This document shows, piece after piece, positions 15,720 through 24,845 of a DNA stretch of 64,000 bases. This DNA comes from an uncultured Erysipelotrichaceae bacterium (lineage in GTDB: Bacteria; Bacillota_I; Bacilli_A; Erysipelotrichales; Coprobacillaceae). How positions within the stretch are numbered: the stretch's first letter is position 1; the number at the start of each line of letters is the position of its first letter. Under the pieces are notes generated by a model that worked only from the letters and a program-made list of their open reading frames with translations, was not told the origin of the DNA and did no database searches. The DNA lies in contig CAMTOK010000001.1 in NCBI GenBank assembly GCA_947074115.1, positions 1 through 64,000 on the forward strand, given 5' to 3'. Both the position numbers and the translations under genes were made by a program.

Positions 15720-17528
15720 ATGTCAATACAACAATCTCATATGAGAAACTTTTCAATTATTGCTCATATTGATCATGGTAAGTCTACTCTTGCCGATCGA
15801 ATTCTACAATTGACGGGAACAGTGAGTGACAGGGAAATGAAAGCTCAACTTCTTGATAGTATGGATTTAGAAAGAGAACGTGGAATTACAATCAAGTTAA
15901 ATGCAGTACAATTAGTTTATAAAGCAAAAAATGGTGAAGATTACCTCTTACACCTTATTGATACACCGGGTCATGTTGACTTTACTTATGAAGTGTCAAG
16001 ATCTCTAGCGGCTTGTGAAGGCGCTGTTTTGGTTGTCGATGCTGCTCAAGGCGTTGAGGCACAAACTTTAGCAAATGTCTTTTTGGCATTAGATAATAAC
16101 TTAGAAATATTGCCAGTTATTAATAAAATAGATTTACCAAGTGCTGACCCTGATCGTGTCATTGCTGAAATTGAAGATATTATTGGATTACCTGCGGATG
16201 AAGCACCTCGCATTTCTGCAAAAACAGGATTAAACATTGTTGATGTATTAGAAGATATCGTTAAACAAGTTCCTGCGCCAAGAGGAAGTTTAGATAATCC
16301 TACACAGGCTTTAATATTCGATTCTTTATATGATAGTTATCGTGGTGTTATTGTCTTTGTTTGTGTGAAAGAAGGGTCTATTAGTGTAGGTGACACAATT
16401 CAGTTTATGGCAACAGGTGCTGAATATGAAGTCTTAGAAGTTGGTGTAAGAACACCAAAAGAAGTTAAAAAAGATAAACTTGTCACAGGTGAAGTTGGTT
16501 GGATTGCAGCATCAATTAAATCTATTCAAGATGTTCATGTTGGTGATACTATCACAACATTAGAAAATAAGGCGACATCACAGTTACCTGGATATAGACA
16601 ATTAAATCCAATGGTGTATTGTGGTCTTTACCCAGTTGATAACGCACGTTACAAGGATTTAAGAGAAGCGTTAGAAAAAATGAAACTTAGCGATTCATCA
16701 CTAATCTTTGAACCTGAAACATCACAGGCTTTAGGGTTTGGTTTTAGATGTGGTTTCTTAGGTTTATTACACATGGATGTTATTGAGGAAAGATTAGAAC
16801 GTGAATTTGATTTAGAACTGATTGCGACAGCGCCATCAGTTGTCTATGAAGTCCACTTAACAGATGGAACAATGATGAAGATTGATAACCCTGCATCATT
16901 ACCAGGACCTCAAAAAATAGATCATATTGATGAACCGTATGTGAAGGCTTCTATCATGACTCCTCAGGAGTATGTTGGAGCAATTATGGAATTATGCCAA
17001 GCAAAACGTGGTGAATATTTAGATATTCAGTATATTGATGATTTAAGAAGAAATGTTATTTATTCGATACCATTGAGTGAAATCGTTTATGATTTCTTTG
17101 ATAAATTAAAATCTTGTACAAAAGGATATGCTTCATTCGATTATGAAATCGAAGGATATAGAACAAGTAAGTTGACAAAAATGGATATATTATTGAATGG
17201 TGAAGTTGTCGATGCTTTATCGATTATAGTTCATAAAGATTTTGCTTATCACCGTGGTAAAGTTATTTGTGATAAATTAAAGGAAATAATTCCAAAACAA
17301 ATGTTTGAAGTTCCTATTCAAGCAGCATTACAAGGGAAAATCATTGCCAGAACAACAATTAAAGCAATGCGTAAGAACGTACTAGCGAAATGTTATGGTG
17401 GAGATATTTCAAGAAAGAAAAAGTTATTAGAAAAACAAAAAGAAGGAAAGAAACGTATGAAAGCAGTTGGAAGTGTAGAAATACCTCAAGAAGCATTCAT
17501 GGCTATTCTTTCAGTTGATGATGATTAA
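15720..17528 (+). CDS. lepA: Elongation factor 4 (LepA)
   Basis: A 602-residue translational GTPase that back-translocates or remodels stalled ribosomes. P-loop AHIDHGKS near residue 16, [21 protein letters not shown] and SAKTGLNI are in place; the C-terminal region includes the LepA-specific block [18 protein letters not shown]. Length is standard. AAAGGAGGAGAG gives a strong ribosome binding site. A TAAAAT -10 (15688-15693) lies upstream without a clear -35. It is monocistronic, followed by a terminator. Confidence 0.98.
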   Translation: MSIQQSHMRNFSIIAHIDHGKSTLADRILQLTGTVSDREMKAQLLDSMDLERERGITIKLNAVQLVYKAKNGEDYLLHLIDTPGHVDFTYEVSRSLAACEGAVLVVDAAQGVEAQTLANVFLALDNNLEILPVINKIDLPSADPDRVIAEIEDIIGLPADEAPRISAKTGLNIVDVLEDIVKQVPAPRGSLDNPTQALIFDSLYDSYRGVIVFVCVKEGSISVGDTIQFMATGAEYEVLEVGVRTPKEVKKDKLVTGEVGWIAASIKSIQDVHVGDTITTLENKATSQLPGYRQLNPMVYCGLYPVDNARYKDLREALEKMKLSDSSLIFEPETSQALGFGFRCGFLGLLHMDVIEERLEREFDLELIATAPSVVYEVHLTDGTMMKIDNPASLPGPQKIDHIDEPYVKASIMTPQEYVGAIMELCQAKRGEYLDIQYIDDLRRNVIYSIPLSEIVYDFFDKLKSCTKGYASFDYEIEGYRTSKLTKMDILLNGEVVDALSIIVHKDFAYHRGKVICDKLKEIIPKQMFEVPIQAALQGKIIARTTIKAMRKNVLAKCYGGDISRKKKLLEKQKEGKKRMKAVGSVEIPQEAFMAILSVDDD

Positions 17529-17550
17529 GCAGGATAAATCCTGCTTTTTT
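17527..17550 (+). terminator. Terminator after lepA
   Basis: AAGCAGGAT-AA-ATCCTGCTT, nine-base-pair hairpin with T tract, at the lepA stop. Confidence 0.93.
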
Positions 17551-17596
17551 ATTAAACGTGGCTGAATGTGTGAAATTCTCTTTTTTTCTTCCTATA

Positions 17597-17625
17597 TTTA
17601 CTTTATTTTTGATATATAATATAAT
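17597..17625 (+). promoter_or_regulatory. Promoter of the class B PBP gene
   Basis: TTTACT (17597-17602), 17-base spacer, TATAAT (17620-17625); a second overlapping TATAAT lies at 17615-17620. Confidence 0.55.
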
Positions 17626-17643
17626 AGTGAGCGGAGGTGTTGT

Positions 17644-19692
17644 ATGAAATTATTTAATGGTAAAAATGTGAGTTTTCATGGTGTCAAAGAAGTCAAAGAA
17701 AACCTCCGAAATCAATCCGATTTGGTTCTTAATAGACGATTTAAAGTTTTAGGACTTTTAATTATAGGAGTCGCTATCATAATGGTAGGGAGACTCTATA
17801 TTACACAAATAGCTCAAAAAGATTATTATCAAACAAAATTAACTCAATATAATTCTAATGTCTTTACGACTGATTCTTATAGAGGAAGTATATACGATCG
17901 TAATGATGTACGTCTTGTTTATAATTCAACTGTTAATACAGCTACATATTACGCTGTAAAAGGAATAAAAACAGAAGAGATTGAATTGATTGCTAATTTC
18001 TTAGTGAAAAATGTAAATGTAGATGTTTCATCAGTGACACTAAGAGAAAAGAAAGATTATTTAATTCTTAAGGATAGTGACTTTGTCGATAGTTTATTAA
18101 CTGAAGCAGAAAAAGAAGAACTTAAAAGTAATTCAGATGCTCTCTATCGTTTAAAATTAGAGAAATTAACTGAAGATATCTTAAATGATAATTTAAGTGA
18201 AACGGATGTTAAATTCTATAAAATATATTTTTCAATTTATAATTGTCATGCTGGTTCAGTTGTTATATTAGATAATTTAACTGTTAAAGAGGCAAGTGTT
18301 ATAGGAGAAAATGCATCCTTGTTACGAGGGATTAAAGTGACGACTGACTGGAAACGTGAATACACTCATGACAGTGCATTTAAGTCTGTATTAGGAAGAG
18401 TCACAACACAAAAACAAGGGTTACCTTTAGATCAAAGAGATATATTGGTCGCAAGAGGATACAACAACGATTCACGTGTTGGTGTTTCGGGTATAGAACA
18501 ACAGTATGAAAATATTTTAAGTGGAACTGGTTTGTCATATTCTATTTCATATGATACATCGGGGAACCCTATTGTTAACACGGTCGCAAACGGTGTCTCA
18601 GGTCAAAATATCCGATTAACAATTGATTGGGAAATCCAAGAAGCTTTGAGTGAAGCAGTTGAGGCAGCATTACTTGCTCATACTGGTTATAATGAAAGAT
18701 TTAATAACAATATCTTTGTGACAATGATGGATCCTAATAATGGAGATATTATTGCGATGGTTGGTAAAACAAGGGATAGTGTTGATAGTGAGATTTATGA
18801 TTATGCATCAGGGAATTATTTAATGGCCTTTGAAATAGGATCAACATTTAAAGGGTCAACAATTTATACTGCATTTAAATACAATGTCATTTCTAAGAAT
18901 ACATATTTCTTAGATGCACCGATTAAAATTAAAGATACACCAGTAAAAAAATCATATAAGAATTTAGGAAATATTAATGAAGTACAAGCTTTATCTCTAT
19001 CTTCCAATGTTTATATGTTTTATATCGCTATTCGCTTAGGTGGTGGAACATACTCGTATGATCGACCATTAAATCTTGATCCTGGAGCGTTTGATATCGT
19101 TCGATTATCAGCGGGTGAACTAGGACTTGGAGTGAAGACAGGATTAGATGTACCTGATGAATCAATCGGTTACCGTGGTAGCAGTCGTTTACCAGGGAAT
19201 TTATTGGATATGGTTATTGGTCAATACGATACCTATACTACAATGCAGATGGCTCAATATGTGTCAACAATCGCAAACGGTGGGAAGAGAATTCAACCAC
19301 ATTTGTTCTTAGAAGCCTTTGTTGAAGATAGTACAGGTGATAAGATAACGACGATTAAAAATAAAGTAAAAGTACTGGACGATGTTTCAGAATATAAACT
19401 CGCTTTTGAAAGAGTGCAAGAAGGATTTATTGTTGGTGGAACGACAGGGCTCGCAAGGCATGTCAACTCATACTATTATGCAGCTGGGAAAACCGGTACT
19501 GCGCAGGTTATTGATTACGCGACGGGTATAGATTATTCAAACCGTGCGTATGTTGGATATGCTCCTTATTATAATCCTCAGGTGGCAGTAGCGTGTATGG
19601 CTCAGCGACAATATTCTAATGGTTCTTGTAATTCATTATCAAAATTAGCCTTTACATTATATTTTGATAAATATGGATTAAAAAGTGAATAA
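17644..19692 (+). CDS. Class B penicillin-binding protein (transpeptidase)
   Basis: A 682-residue monofunctional peptidoglycan transpeptidase. A membrane anchor at about residues 35-55 is followed by the PBP dimerisation domain with RGSIYDRND, then the transpeptidase with S400-T-F-K403, S453-S-N455 and K616-T-G618. It lacks PASTA repeats. Without cell-shape or division neighbours I cannot say whether it serves elongation (PBP2-like) or division/sporulation (SpoVD/FtsI-like). Shine-Dalgarno is GGAGGTG. Monocistronic in appearance; rpmG follows. Confidence 0.92.
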   Translation: MKLFNGKNVSFHGVKEVKENLRNQSDLVLNRRFKVLGLLIIGVAIIMVGRLYITQIAQKDYYQTKLTQYNSNVFTTDSYRGSIYDRNDVRLVYNSTVNTATYYAVKGIKTEEIELIANFLVKNVNVDVSSVTLREKKDYLILKDSDFVDSLLTEAEKEELKSNSDALYRLKLEKLTEDILNDNLSETDVKFYKIYFSIYNCHAGSVVILDNLTVKEASVIGENASLLRGIKVTTDWKREYTHDSAFKSVLGRVTTQKQGLPLDQRDILVARGYNNDSRVGVSGIEQQYENILSGTGLSYSISYDTSGNPIVNTVANGVSGQNIRLTIDWEIQEALSEAVEAALLAHTGYNERFNNNIFVTMMDPNNGDIIAMVGKTRDSVDSEIYDYASGNYLMAFEIGSTFKGSTIYTAFKYNVISKNTYFLDAPIKIKDTPVKKSYKNLGNINEVQALSLSSNVYMFYIAIRLGGGTYSYDRPLNLDPGAFDIVRLSAGELGLGVKTGLDVPDESIGYRGSSRLPGNLLDMVIGQYDTYTTMQMAQYVSTIANGGKRIQPHLFLEAFVEDSTGDKITTIKNKVKVLDDVSEYKLAFERVQEGFIVGGTTGLARHVNSYYYAAGKTGTAQVIDYATGIDYSNRAYVGYAPYYNPQVAVACMAQRQYSNGSCNSLSKLAFTLYFDKYGLKSE

Positions 19693-19757
19693 AAGTGTAG
19701 ATATTTGATAAACAATATGCTATTATATTCTAGCGAAGTCATGATGGAGGTGTAAAA

Positions 19758-19907
19758 ATGAGAGAAAATATCATTTTAAAATGTACTGACTGTGGTGAAG
19801 AAAATTACATTAATACAAAGAATAAAAGAAATCATCCAGATAGAATGGAAGTTCAAAAATATTGTCCTAGATGTAACAAGAAGACAGCTCATAAAGAAAA
19901 AAAATAA
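19758..19907 (+). CDS. rpmG: 50S ribosomal protein L33
   Basis: A 49-residue protein: [20 protein letters not shown], then a basic centre, then [15 protein letters not shown]. Two CxxC pairs (Cys9/Cys12 and Cys36/Cys39) make this the zinc-binding form of L33. Shine-Dalgarno GGAGGTG is 5 bases before the ATG. It stands alone, unlinked to secE or other ribosomal genes, and has its own terminator. Confidence 0.96.
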   Translation: MRENIILKCTDCGEENYINTKNKRNHPDRMEVQKYCPRCNKKTAHKEKK

Positions 19908-19924
19908 GCCTTATGGCTTTTTTT
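19906..19924 (+). terminator. Terminator after rpmG
   Basis: AAGCC-TTAT-GGCTT hairpin followed by T tract, overlapping the rpmG stop. Confidence 0.9.
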
Positions 19925-19952
19925 CTTTATCAAAATGAAAAGGAGAAAATTT

Positions 19953-20564
19953 ATGATCAAGAAATTAATTTTAGGCTCAATGGGAGTTAATTGTTATGTG
20001 GTCTATAATGATCAAAAAGAATGTATCGTTATCGATCCAGGTGATATAGGTAAAAAAGTTAGAAATTTTTTAGAAGAGAATGAATTAAATCCATTAGCGA
20101 TATTGTTAACGCATGGACATTTTGATCACATCGGTGCTGTAGATTATTTATGTGATTATTATCCAGTGCCTGTTATTGCACATAAAGAAACTGAAAGTTT
20201 AGTTAATGATCCAAAATTAAATCTATCATTTTATAATAAAGAAATGACACTTAGAAATAAGATTCAATACGCTAAAGAAGATATGAAGATTGGAGAATTC
20301 CGTATTCATTGGTATCTACTAGAAGGGCACTGTCATGGGAGTTCTATGATTTATTTCCCGGATGAGAACGCTATGTTCAGTGGTGATGTATTGTTCAAAG
20401 GATCAGTCGGGAGATATGATTTTCCAACATCATCAAATTTACAAACAAAACAGTCTTTAGAGACAATTAAAGCATTCGATTTTGAGTGCGCTATCTATCC
20501 AGGTCATGGAGATGCTACAACATTATCTTATGAAAAAGAAACAAATCCATTTTTGAAGTCTTAG
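19953..20564 (+). CDS. MBL-fold hydrolase, glyoxalase II-like (YqgX-like)
   Basis: A 203-residue metallo-beta-lactamase-fold hydrolase. The metal site THGHFDHIG (residues 53-61) is complete; later ligands are in LLEGHCHGSSM, MFSGDVLFKGSVGR and IYPGHGD. The short size, lacking the C-terminal substrate domain of true glyoxalase II, matches the YqgX group, which acts on thioesters in vitro. ATG 19953 is preferred for AAGGAG seven bases upstream. YqgX lies near comG in Bacillus too, so the position is conserved. Confidence 0.88.
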   Translation: MIKKLILGSMGVNCYVVYNDQKECIVIDPGDIGKKVRNFLEENELNPLAILLTHGHFDHIGAVDYLCDYYPVPVIAHKETESLVNDPKLNLSFYNKEMTLRNKIQYAKEDMKIGEFRIHWYLLEGHCHGSSMIYFPDENAMFSGDVLFKGSVGRYDFPTSSNLQTKQSLETIKAFDFECAIYPGHGDATTLSYEKETNPFLKS

Positions 20565-20578
20565 GACTTCTTTTTTTT
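20555..20578 (+). terminator. Terminator before the comG operon
   Basis: GAAGTC-TTAG-GACTTC with eight T; it overlaps the end of the MBL gene. Confidence 0.93.
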
Positions 20579-20626
20579 ACAAGAAAAATAGAAATCCTCA
20601 TTGTATAGAGTATTGAGGTGTCCAAT

Positions 20627-21538
20627 ATGCAAGATATGTTTAATAAAATTATTATAAGAGCGATTAAGAAACAAGCAACAGATATTCATTTTAAACTACA
20701 AAAAGAGGATTGCCCAATTCTTTTTCGTTGTCAAAACGAATTGATCACGTATGAATACAATGAAGAAGGTACACAAATAAAGTTATTTAATTATATGAAG
20801 TACTTAGCAGGTTTAGATTTAAACAACCGATGGTTACCTCAAACAGGTAAGATTCTTTTTATGGATCAAAATATCAATGTTTCAATCCGATTATCCTATT
20901 TACCATCACCACACTCAGAATCGATTGTACTACGTTTATTGGGGGTGAAAACATATCGTTCTTTAAGTGAGTTATCATGTGATCATCAATTTGAAAATCT
21001 TATTAAAGAAACAACATGTCATTTACAGGGATTGTTTTTGGTGAGTGGGGCTACAGGCTCAGGAAAAACAACAACAATGTATGCAATGATTGATGAGTTA
21101 AGTCAAAACCGTTCATTGAATATTATTTCATTAGAAGATCCAATTGAAATTACTAAAAACAATTGTATACAAGTAGAGATGAACGAAACACTTGGTATTA
21201 CATTTGAAATGACCTTAAAACAGGTGTTAAGGCATGATCCCGATGTTATTGTTGTTGGAGAAATTAGAACGGCAGAAACAGCGAAAATTGCAGTACAGTG
21301 CGCTCAAACGGGTCACCTCGTGCTCGCGACAATACATGCTGGAAGCGCCTATATGACATTAAAACGGTTAATGAGTTTAGAAATTAATCCTATTGATCTT
21401 GAAGATGTCATGAGTGGTATTGTTTATCAAGAGTTAGAATATGAGCAACAAAGAGCATACCTCAAATATGATTTTCTGAATAAGCAAGACATTATTGATT
21501 TAACACACCGATTTATTAAGGAGTTACAATATGGATAA
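20627..21538 (+). CDS. comGA: ComGA, competence pseudopilus ATPase
   Basis: A 303-residue secretion ATPase of the PilB/GspE type that powers assembly of the DNA-uptake pseudopilus at the cytoplasmic membrane. Walker A G141-ATGSGKT148, an Asp box LEDPIEI and Walker B DPDVIVVGEIR with the His box GHLVLATIHAG are all present. It is the short form without an N1 domain, as in Gram-positive ComGA. ATG 20627 follows GAGGTG by 6 bases; GTG 20618 lies inside that ribosome site. First gene of the seven-gene operon. No clear promoter was found in the 48-base gap. Confidence 0.96.
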   Translation: MQDMFNKIIIRAIKKQATDIHFKLQKEDCPILFRCQNELITYEYNEEGTQIKLFNYMKYLAGLDLNNRWLPQTGKILFMDQNINVSIRLSYLPSPHSESIVLRLLGVKTYRSLSELSCDHQFENLIKETTCHLQGLFLVSGATGSGKTTTMYAMIDELSQNRSLNIISLEDPIEITKNNCIQVEMNETLGITFEMTLKQVLRHDPDVIVVGEIRTAETAKIAVQCAQTGHLVLATIHAGSAYMTLKRLMSLEINPIDLEDVMSGIVYQELEYEQQRAYLKYDFLNKQDIIDLTHRFIKELQYG

Positions 21539-22529
21539 AACAATTCAATTCCTAAAAACATTTGCAGAATTGATTGAACAAGGCTATTCATTATCAGATA
21601 CGATTGATATTTGCGATGATATATATCATTTAGAAAAACAATTACAATTTCATAAACAATGTGAAAAAGGTGTGACAATCAATGAACTTATAGAACATAA
21701 AATGTTCCCAGTGATTATTATTGATTTTTTCCACTATTATAATAAAACACAACCTTTCTCTAAAGCTTTATTACACAGTATTAATATCTATGAATCTATT
21801 GAATTTTTTAAATCATATATGATCTCTAAACTTACTTATCCTCTTGCACTCCTTGTCTTTCTCTTTGGTTTCTCTATATTTACATCGCTTGTCTTATTTC
21901 CGCAAGTTACATTATTGTTTGAGTCCTTTGATGTATCGATGAGTTTTGCATTAAAGACAGTTATGTTTATCTACAAATGTATACCAATCGCACTCATTCT
22001 TATTTTAAGTTATTTAAGTTATAAAGTTTTTAGATTTATTTACGCTATAAGGAATAAGAAGTATAAAATCATTGAAACTTACCTCAATTATCCTGTTATA
22101 GGTGAAATGATTAAAAAGTATTTCTCATTACAGTTGAGTGTTTATTTTGTTGAATTATCAAAAGAAATCAGAGACATAAAAACAATACTCAATATGTTAT
22201 CTACAATGATGAATAAAAAGGAGTTAAAGATCGTTCTCTATGAGATGCAGATAGAAGTTCAAAAAGGAGAACCGTTAGAACAGGTTGTTGAATCATTTCA
22301 ATATTTTGACTCACTCTTTATTCAGTTCTTTCGTTTATATATGTTAGATACAAAGATGAACGATTGTTTAATTCTTTATAATCAAATTACTAAGACATAT
22401 TTTGAAAATCTCTTTACACGTTTTATTAAAATACTAGTACCAAGTATTTATTTATTTGTGACATCATTTGTTGTCATTATTTACATATCAGTCATTTTAC
22501 CAATGATGAATATCTTTTCTCAACTATAG
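21531..22529 (+). CDS. comGB: ComGB, pseudopilus inner-membrane platform protein
   Basis: A 332-residue GspF/PilC-like polytopic membrane protein. Two type II secretion F domains are seen, each ending in hydrophobic helices (around residues 105-130, 145-170 and a C-terminal helix at 300-325 ending SVILPMMN). It anchors the pseudopilus and couples to ComGA. The start overlaps comGA by 8 bases, indicating translational coupling. The N-terminal third is polar and shorter than in PilC, as usual for ComGB. Confidence 0.93.
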   Translation: MDKTIQFLKTFAELIEQGYSLSDTIDICDDIYHLEKQLQFHKQCEKGVTINELIEHKMFPVIIIDFFHYYNKTQPFSKALLHSINIYESIEFFKSYMISKLTYPLALLVFLFGFSIFTSLVLFPQVTLLFESFDVSMSFALKTVMFIYKCIPIALILILSYLSYKVFRFIYAIRNKKYKIIETYLNYPVIGEMIKKYFSLQLSVYFVELSKEIRDIKTILNMLSTMMNKKELKIVLYEMQIEVQKGEPLEQVVESFQYFDSLFIQFFRLYMLDTKMNDCLILYNQITKTYFENLFTRFIKILVPSIYLFVTSFVVIIYISVILPMMNIFSQL

Positions 22530-22539
22530 GAGGTTTATT

Positions 22540-22842
22540 ATGAAAAGAAATGGTTTTACTTTAATAGAGATGATCTTTTGCTTATCGATTATTTTATTAA
22601 TACTTTTACTTGTCATTCCATCGGTAACATCAAAGAATTCAATTGTGAGGGATAAGGGGTGTCAGGCACAAGTAGAAGTCATTAATGCACAAATTGTTTT
22701 GTATGAAATTGAAAATGGTGAATTACCTGATTCAATAGAAGATTTAATTGATGAAAATGATACATATATAACAAGAAAACAATCACTTTGTCCAAATGGA
22801 AAGGCGATAGAGATATCAGAAGGCAAGGCTTATGTTGAATGA
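22540..22842 (+). CDS. comGC: ComGC, major pseudopilin
   Basis: A 100-residue class III prepilin. Leader MKRNG is cut before FTLIEMIFC, where Glu5 of the mature protein guides assembly, and a long hydrophobic helix follows. Two cysteines in the globular part (KGCQAQ and SLCPNG) could form the disulfide known for ComGC. It polymerises into the fibre that pulls DNA to the membrane. Processing needs the ComC peptidase, which is not in this window. AGGAGG is 8 bases upstream. Confidence 0.96.
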   Translation: MKRNGFTLIEMIFCLSIILLILLLVIPSVTSKNSIVRDKGCQAQVEVINAQIVLYEIENGELPDSIEDLIDENDTYITRKQSLCPNGKAIEISEGKAYVE

Positions 22843-23224
22843 CCGTGGTTTTACTCTTGTAGAAATATTATTTGTGGTAAGTATTATTCTTATACTTGTC
22901 GCAATAACGCTCCCTTATAGCAAGCCTGTGCAATTTCACTATGATGAATTAATTATTGAACGTTTTTTATATGACGCGCATTTAATGGCATTACAAACGA
23001 AAATGAAAGTAAATGTTATATTAAAAGACGATTCTATGACTTATTCTACCGATGAATTGAGTCGAACAGAATTCTTAAGAGAGGCTACCTTTCTTGGTAC
23101 CTATCAATTTCATTATAATGCGAGTGGAAATATTAGTAAGGCAGGGACTTATGATTTTTTAGTTAACGGAGATGAAAAATCAATAGTTACACAACTAGGG
23201 AGTGGAGCGTTTTATATTGAATAA
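22832..23224 (+). CDS. comGD: ComGD, minor pseudopilin
   Basis: A 130-residue prepilin-like protein: leader MLNDRG, then FTLVEILFVVSIILILVAIT with the position-5 Glu and membrane helix, then a beta-rich globular part. It overlaps comGC by 11 bases. Gene order and length fit ComGD, a minor subunit needed for pseudopilus initiation. The globular domain is divergent, as it always is, so the letter is assigned from position. Confidence 0.9.
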   Translation: MLNDRGFTLVEILFVVSIILILVAITLPYSKPVQFHYDELIIERFLYDAHLMALQTKMKVNVILKDDSMTYSTDELSRTEFLREATFLGTYQFHYNASGNISKAGTYDFLVNGDEKSIVTQLGSGAFYIE

Positions 23225-23414
23225 GAGTGGTATGACCTTAATAGAATCTCTTATTGCTTTTTCGATACTTATGATCATATGCCTATCATTGTTACCGTTA
23301 TATAATATAATGATGAAACAACAAGACGGTTATCAATATGATTTAAAAGAGAATAGTGGGGAAGGTTACGAATGGGAAGATTATCAAGAATTAATTCAAA
23401 TGGTTTTACCTTAA
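23202..23414 (+). CDS. comGE: ComGE-like minor pseudopilin (short)
   Basis: A 65 to 70-residue prepilin: leader LNKSG, then MTLIESLIAFSILMII. GTG 23202 opens the frame, but TTG 23217 has GGAG nine bases upstream and would give the usual short leader, so it may be the real start. The protein is much shorter than Bacillus ComGE (about 115 residues) and has almost no globular domain. It overlaps comGD and also comGF by 43 bases. Assigned by position in the operon. Confidence 0.78.
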   Translation: MERFILNKSGMTLIESLIAFSILMIICLSLLPLYNIMMKQQDGYQYDLKENSGEGYEWEDYQELIQMVLP

Positions 23415-23797
23415 TAGAAACATTACTTGCTTTTGTTATATGTGTTTTTATCGTCTCACTTGTGCCGACAATAATAATCAGTGTTCATCCTAATCGTATA
23501 AATTCGGACATTTATGAAGATATTGCGATTGCATCCTCCCAAATATCACAATATCTTTTTAATGAGGTTGTTTCTATTGAAGATAATGAGATTGTCTATA
23601 AGGATGAAGATGAAAAAGAGTACACAATCAGTTTGGATAAAGACAGAGTTGTTAAAACGCCAGGTTATCAAATCTTTCTCTATAATGTATCTGATGTCGC
23701 CTTTGAATATATTGAGAATTGTATTTACATGACGATAACAAGATATGATCATGATTATAAAATACTTATAGGAGTGAATCACATTTATGAAGAATAG
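23372..23797 (+). CDS. comGF: ComGF-like minor pseudopilin
   Basis: A 141-residue protein with a prepilin N-terminus (INSNG, then FTLIETLLAFVICVFIVSLV) and a beta-rich acidic C-terminal domain. ComGF family proteins have this two-part layout and the matching size. It overlaps comGE by 43 bases and comGG by 11. Start ATG 23372 follows AAGG at modest spacing; no better start exists before the prepilin motif. Confidence 0.83.
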   Translation: MGRLSRINSNGFTLIETLLAFVICVFIVSLVPTIIISVHPNRINSDIYEDIAIASSQISQYLFNEVVSIEDNEIVYKDEDEKEYTISLDKDRVVKTPGYQIFLYNVSDVAFEYIENCIYMTITRYDHDYKILIGVNHIYEE

Positions 23798-24149
23798 AGG
23801 GAGTGCATTGATGGTTGTTCTTGTTTTGTTTTCATTTATGATCAGTTCCTTGTTTACTGCTTCACTTCTTTATAGTCATCAAATTCAAGTAAAGAAAAAG
23901 GTTGAAGATGTTATGGTGTTGAAAGATATAACAATTATGATTGTGGGGTATTACCAATATCATACTATGAATGGGATGTTGTTTTCAGAGTCGTATGAAG
24001 ATGAAAATTATAGTATAGATTCAACAGTTTTAGAAGATTATGATTATTATGAAATTGAAACTTCAATAACAACAAAGAAATCAGAGTATAAATTTTCCTT
24101 TAGGGTGAATAAAAATAATAGTAACATTTCGTATTTTACATATGTATAG
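23787..24149 (+). CDS. comGG: ComGG-like minor pseudopilin
   Basis: A 120-residue protein starting KNRGSALMVVLVLFSFMISSLF, a membrane helix without the FTLIE signature, as in ComGG and PilX-type minor pilins, followed by a polar, beta-rich tail. It is the seventh gene in the comG array, overlapping comGF by 11 bases. The assignment rests on order and topology; sequence divergence in this family is high. It closes the operon. Confidence 0.8.
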   Translation: MKNRGSALMVVLVLFSFMISSLFTASLLYSHQIQVKKKVEDVMVLKDITIMIVGYYQYHTMNGMLFSESYEDENYSIDSTVLEDYDYYEIETSITTKKSEYKFSFRVNKNNSNISYFTYV

Positions 24150-24170
24150 TGTCAATTTATCTTGGTATAT

Positions 24171-24198
24171 TTACATTATGGGTATAATTTGTTATAAT
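24171..24198 (+). promoter_or_regulatory. Promoter of efp
   Basis: TTACAT (24171-24176), 16-base spacer, TATAAT (24193-24198) with extended -10 TGT. Confidence 0.6.
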
Positions 24199-24225
24199 TC
24201 ATAAGAACTATAGGAGGATTATAAT

Positions 24226-24783
24226 ATGATAAGTGTTGGAGATTTAAGACCAGGGATGACTTTTCAATACGAAGGAAATCTATTCGTCGTTTTAGAAGCT
24301 TCTCATAATAAAACTGCAAGAGCAGCAGCAAACATTAAAGTAAAAATGAAAAATATGAGAACAGGATCAACGACTGAAATTACTTTCGGTGGTGGAGATA
24401 AAGTTCCTAAAGCTCATATTGAAAAAAGAAAAATGCAATATTTATATGATGCTGGGGGAATGTTAGTTTTCATGGATAATGAAACATATGAACAAATTGA
24501 AATTCCTAGCGATCGTTTAAAATGGGAATTAAACTTCTTAAAAGCATCTGATGAAGTTGAAGTTACTTCATTTGAAGGAGAAATTTTAGGTGTTGCGTTA
24601 CCAATCAATGTTGAATTCACAGTTACTGAAGCTGAACCAGCTGTTAAAGGTGATACTGCAAGTGGTGCGACAAAAAATGCTATTATCGAGACAGGATTCC
24701 AAATTCGTGTCCCATTATTCATCAGTGAAGGTGAACGAGTAATCGTGAATACTGTTGATGGAAAATATCAAGGAAGAGCTTAA
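24226..24783 (+). CDS. efp: Elongation factor P
   Basis: A 185-residue three-barrel tRNA mimic that relieves ribosome stalling at polyproline. The KOW-like N-terminal domain (ISVGDLRPG), the loop HNKTARAAANIKVK, where modification would occur, and the C-terminal GFQIRVPLFISEGERVIVNT signature are complete. The tip residue in the HNKTARAA loop is Thr/Ala-flanked rather than the modified Lys34/Arg32 context, so the modification state is uncertain. AGGAGG lies 8 bases upstream. Monocistronic, with its own terminator. Confidence 0.97.
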   Translation: MISVGDLRPGMTFQYEGNLFVVLEASHNKTARAAANIKVKMKNMRTGSTTEITFGGGDKVPKAHIEKRKMQYLYDAGGMLVFMDNETYEQIEIPSDRLKWELNFLKASDEVEVTSFEGEILGVALPINVEFTVTEAEPAVKGDTASGATKNAIIETGFQIRVPLFISEGERVIVNTVDGKYQGRA

Positions 24784-24796
24784 TGCTCTTTTTTTT
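24774..24796 (+). terminator. Terminator after efp
   Basis: AAGAGC-TTAAT-GCTCTT plus T tract; the stop codon is in the loop. Confidence 0.9.
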
Positions 24797-24823
24797 CATA
24801 TTTTAGACTCTTCGTCATATAGT
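24796..24823 (+). promoter_or_regulatory. Putative sigma-E promoter of spoIIIAH
   Basis: TCATATT (24796-24802) matches the sigma-E -35 consensus KMATATT exactly; after 13 bases comes CATATAGT (24816-24823), 6 of 8 with CATACAMT. It overlaps the efp terminator tail. TSS is expected near 24830. Confidence 0.5.
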
Positions 24824-24845
24824 ATAGAAGTAAAGGAGAATGAAT

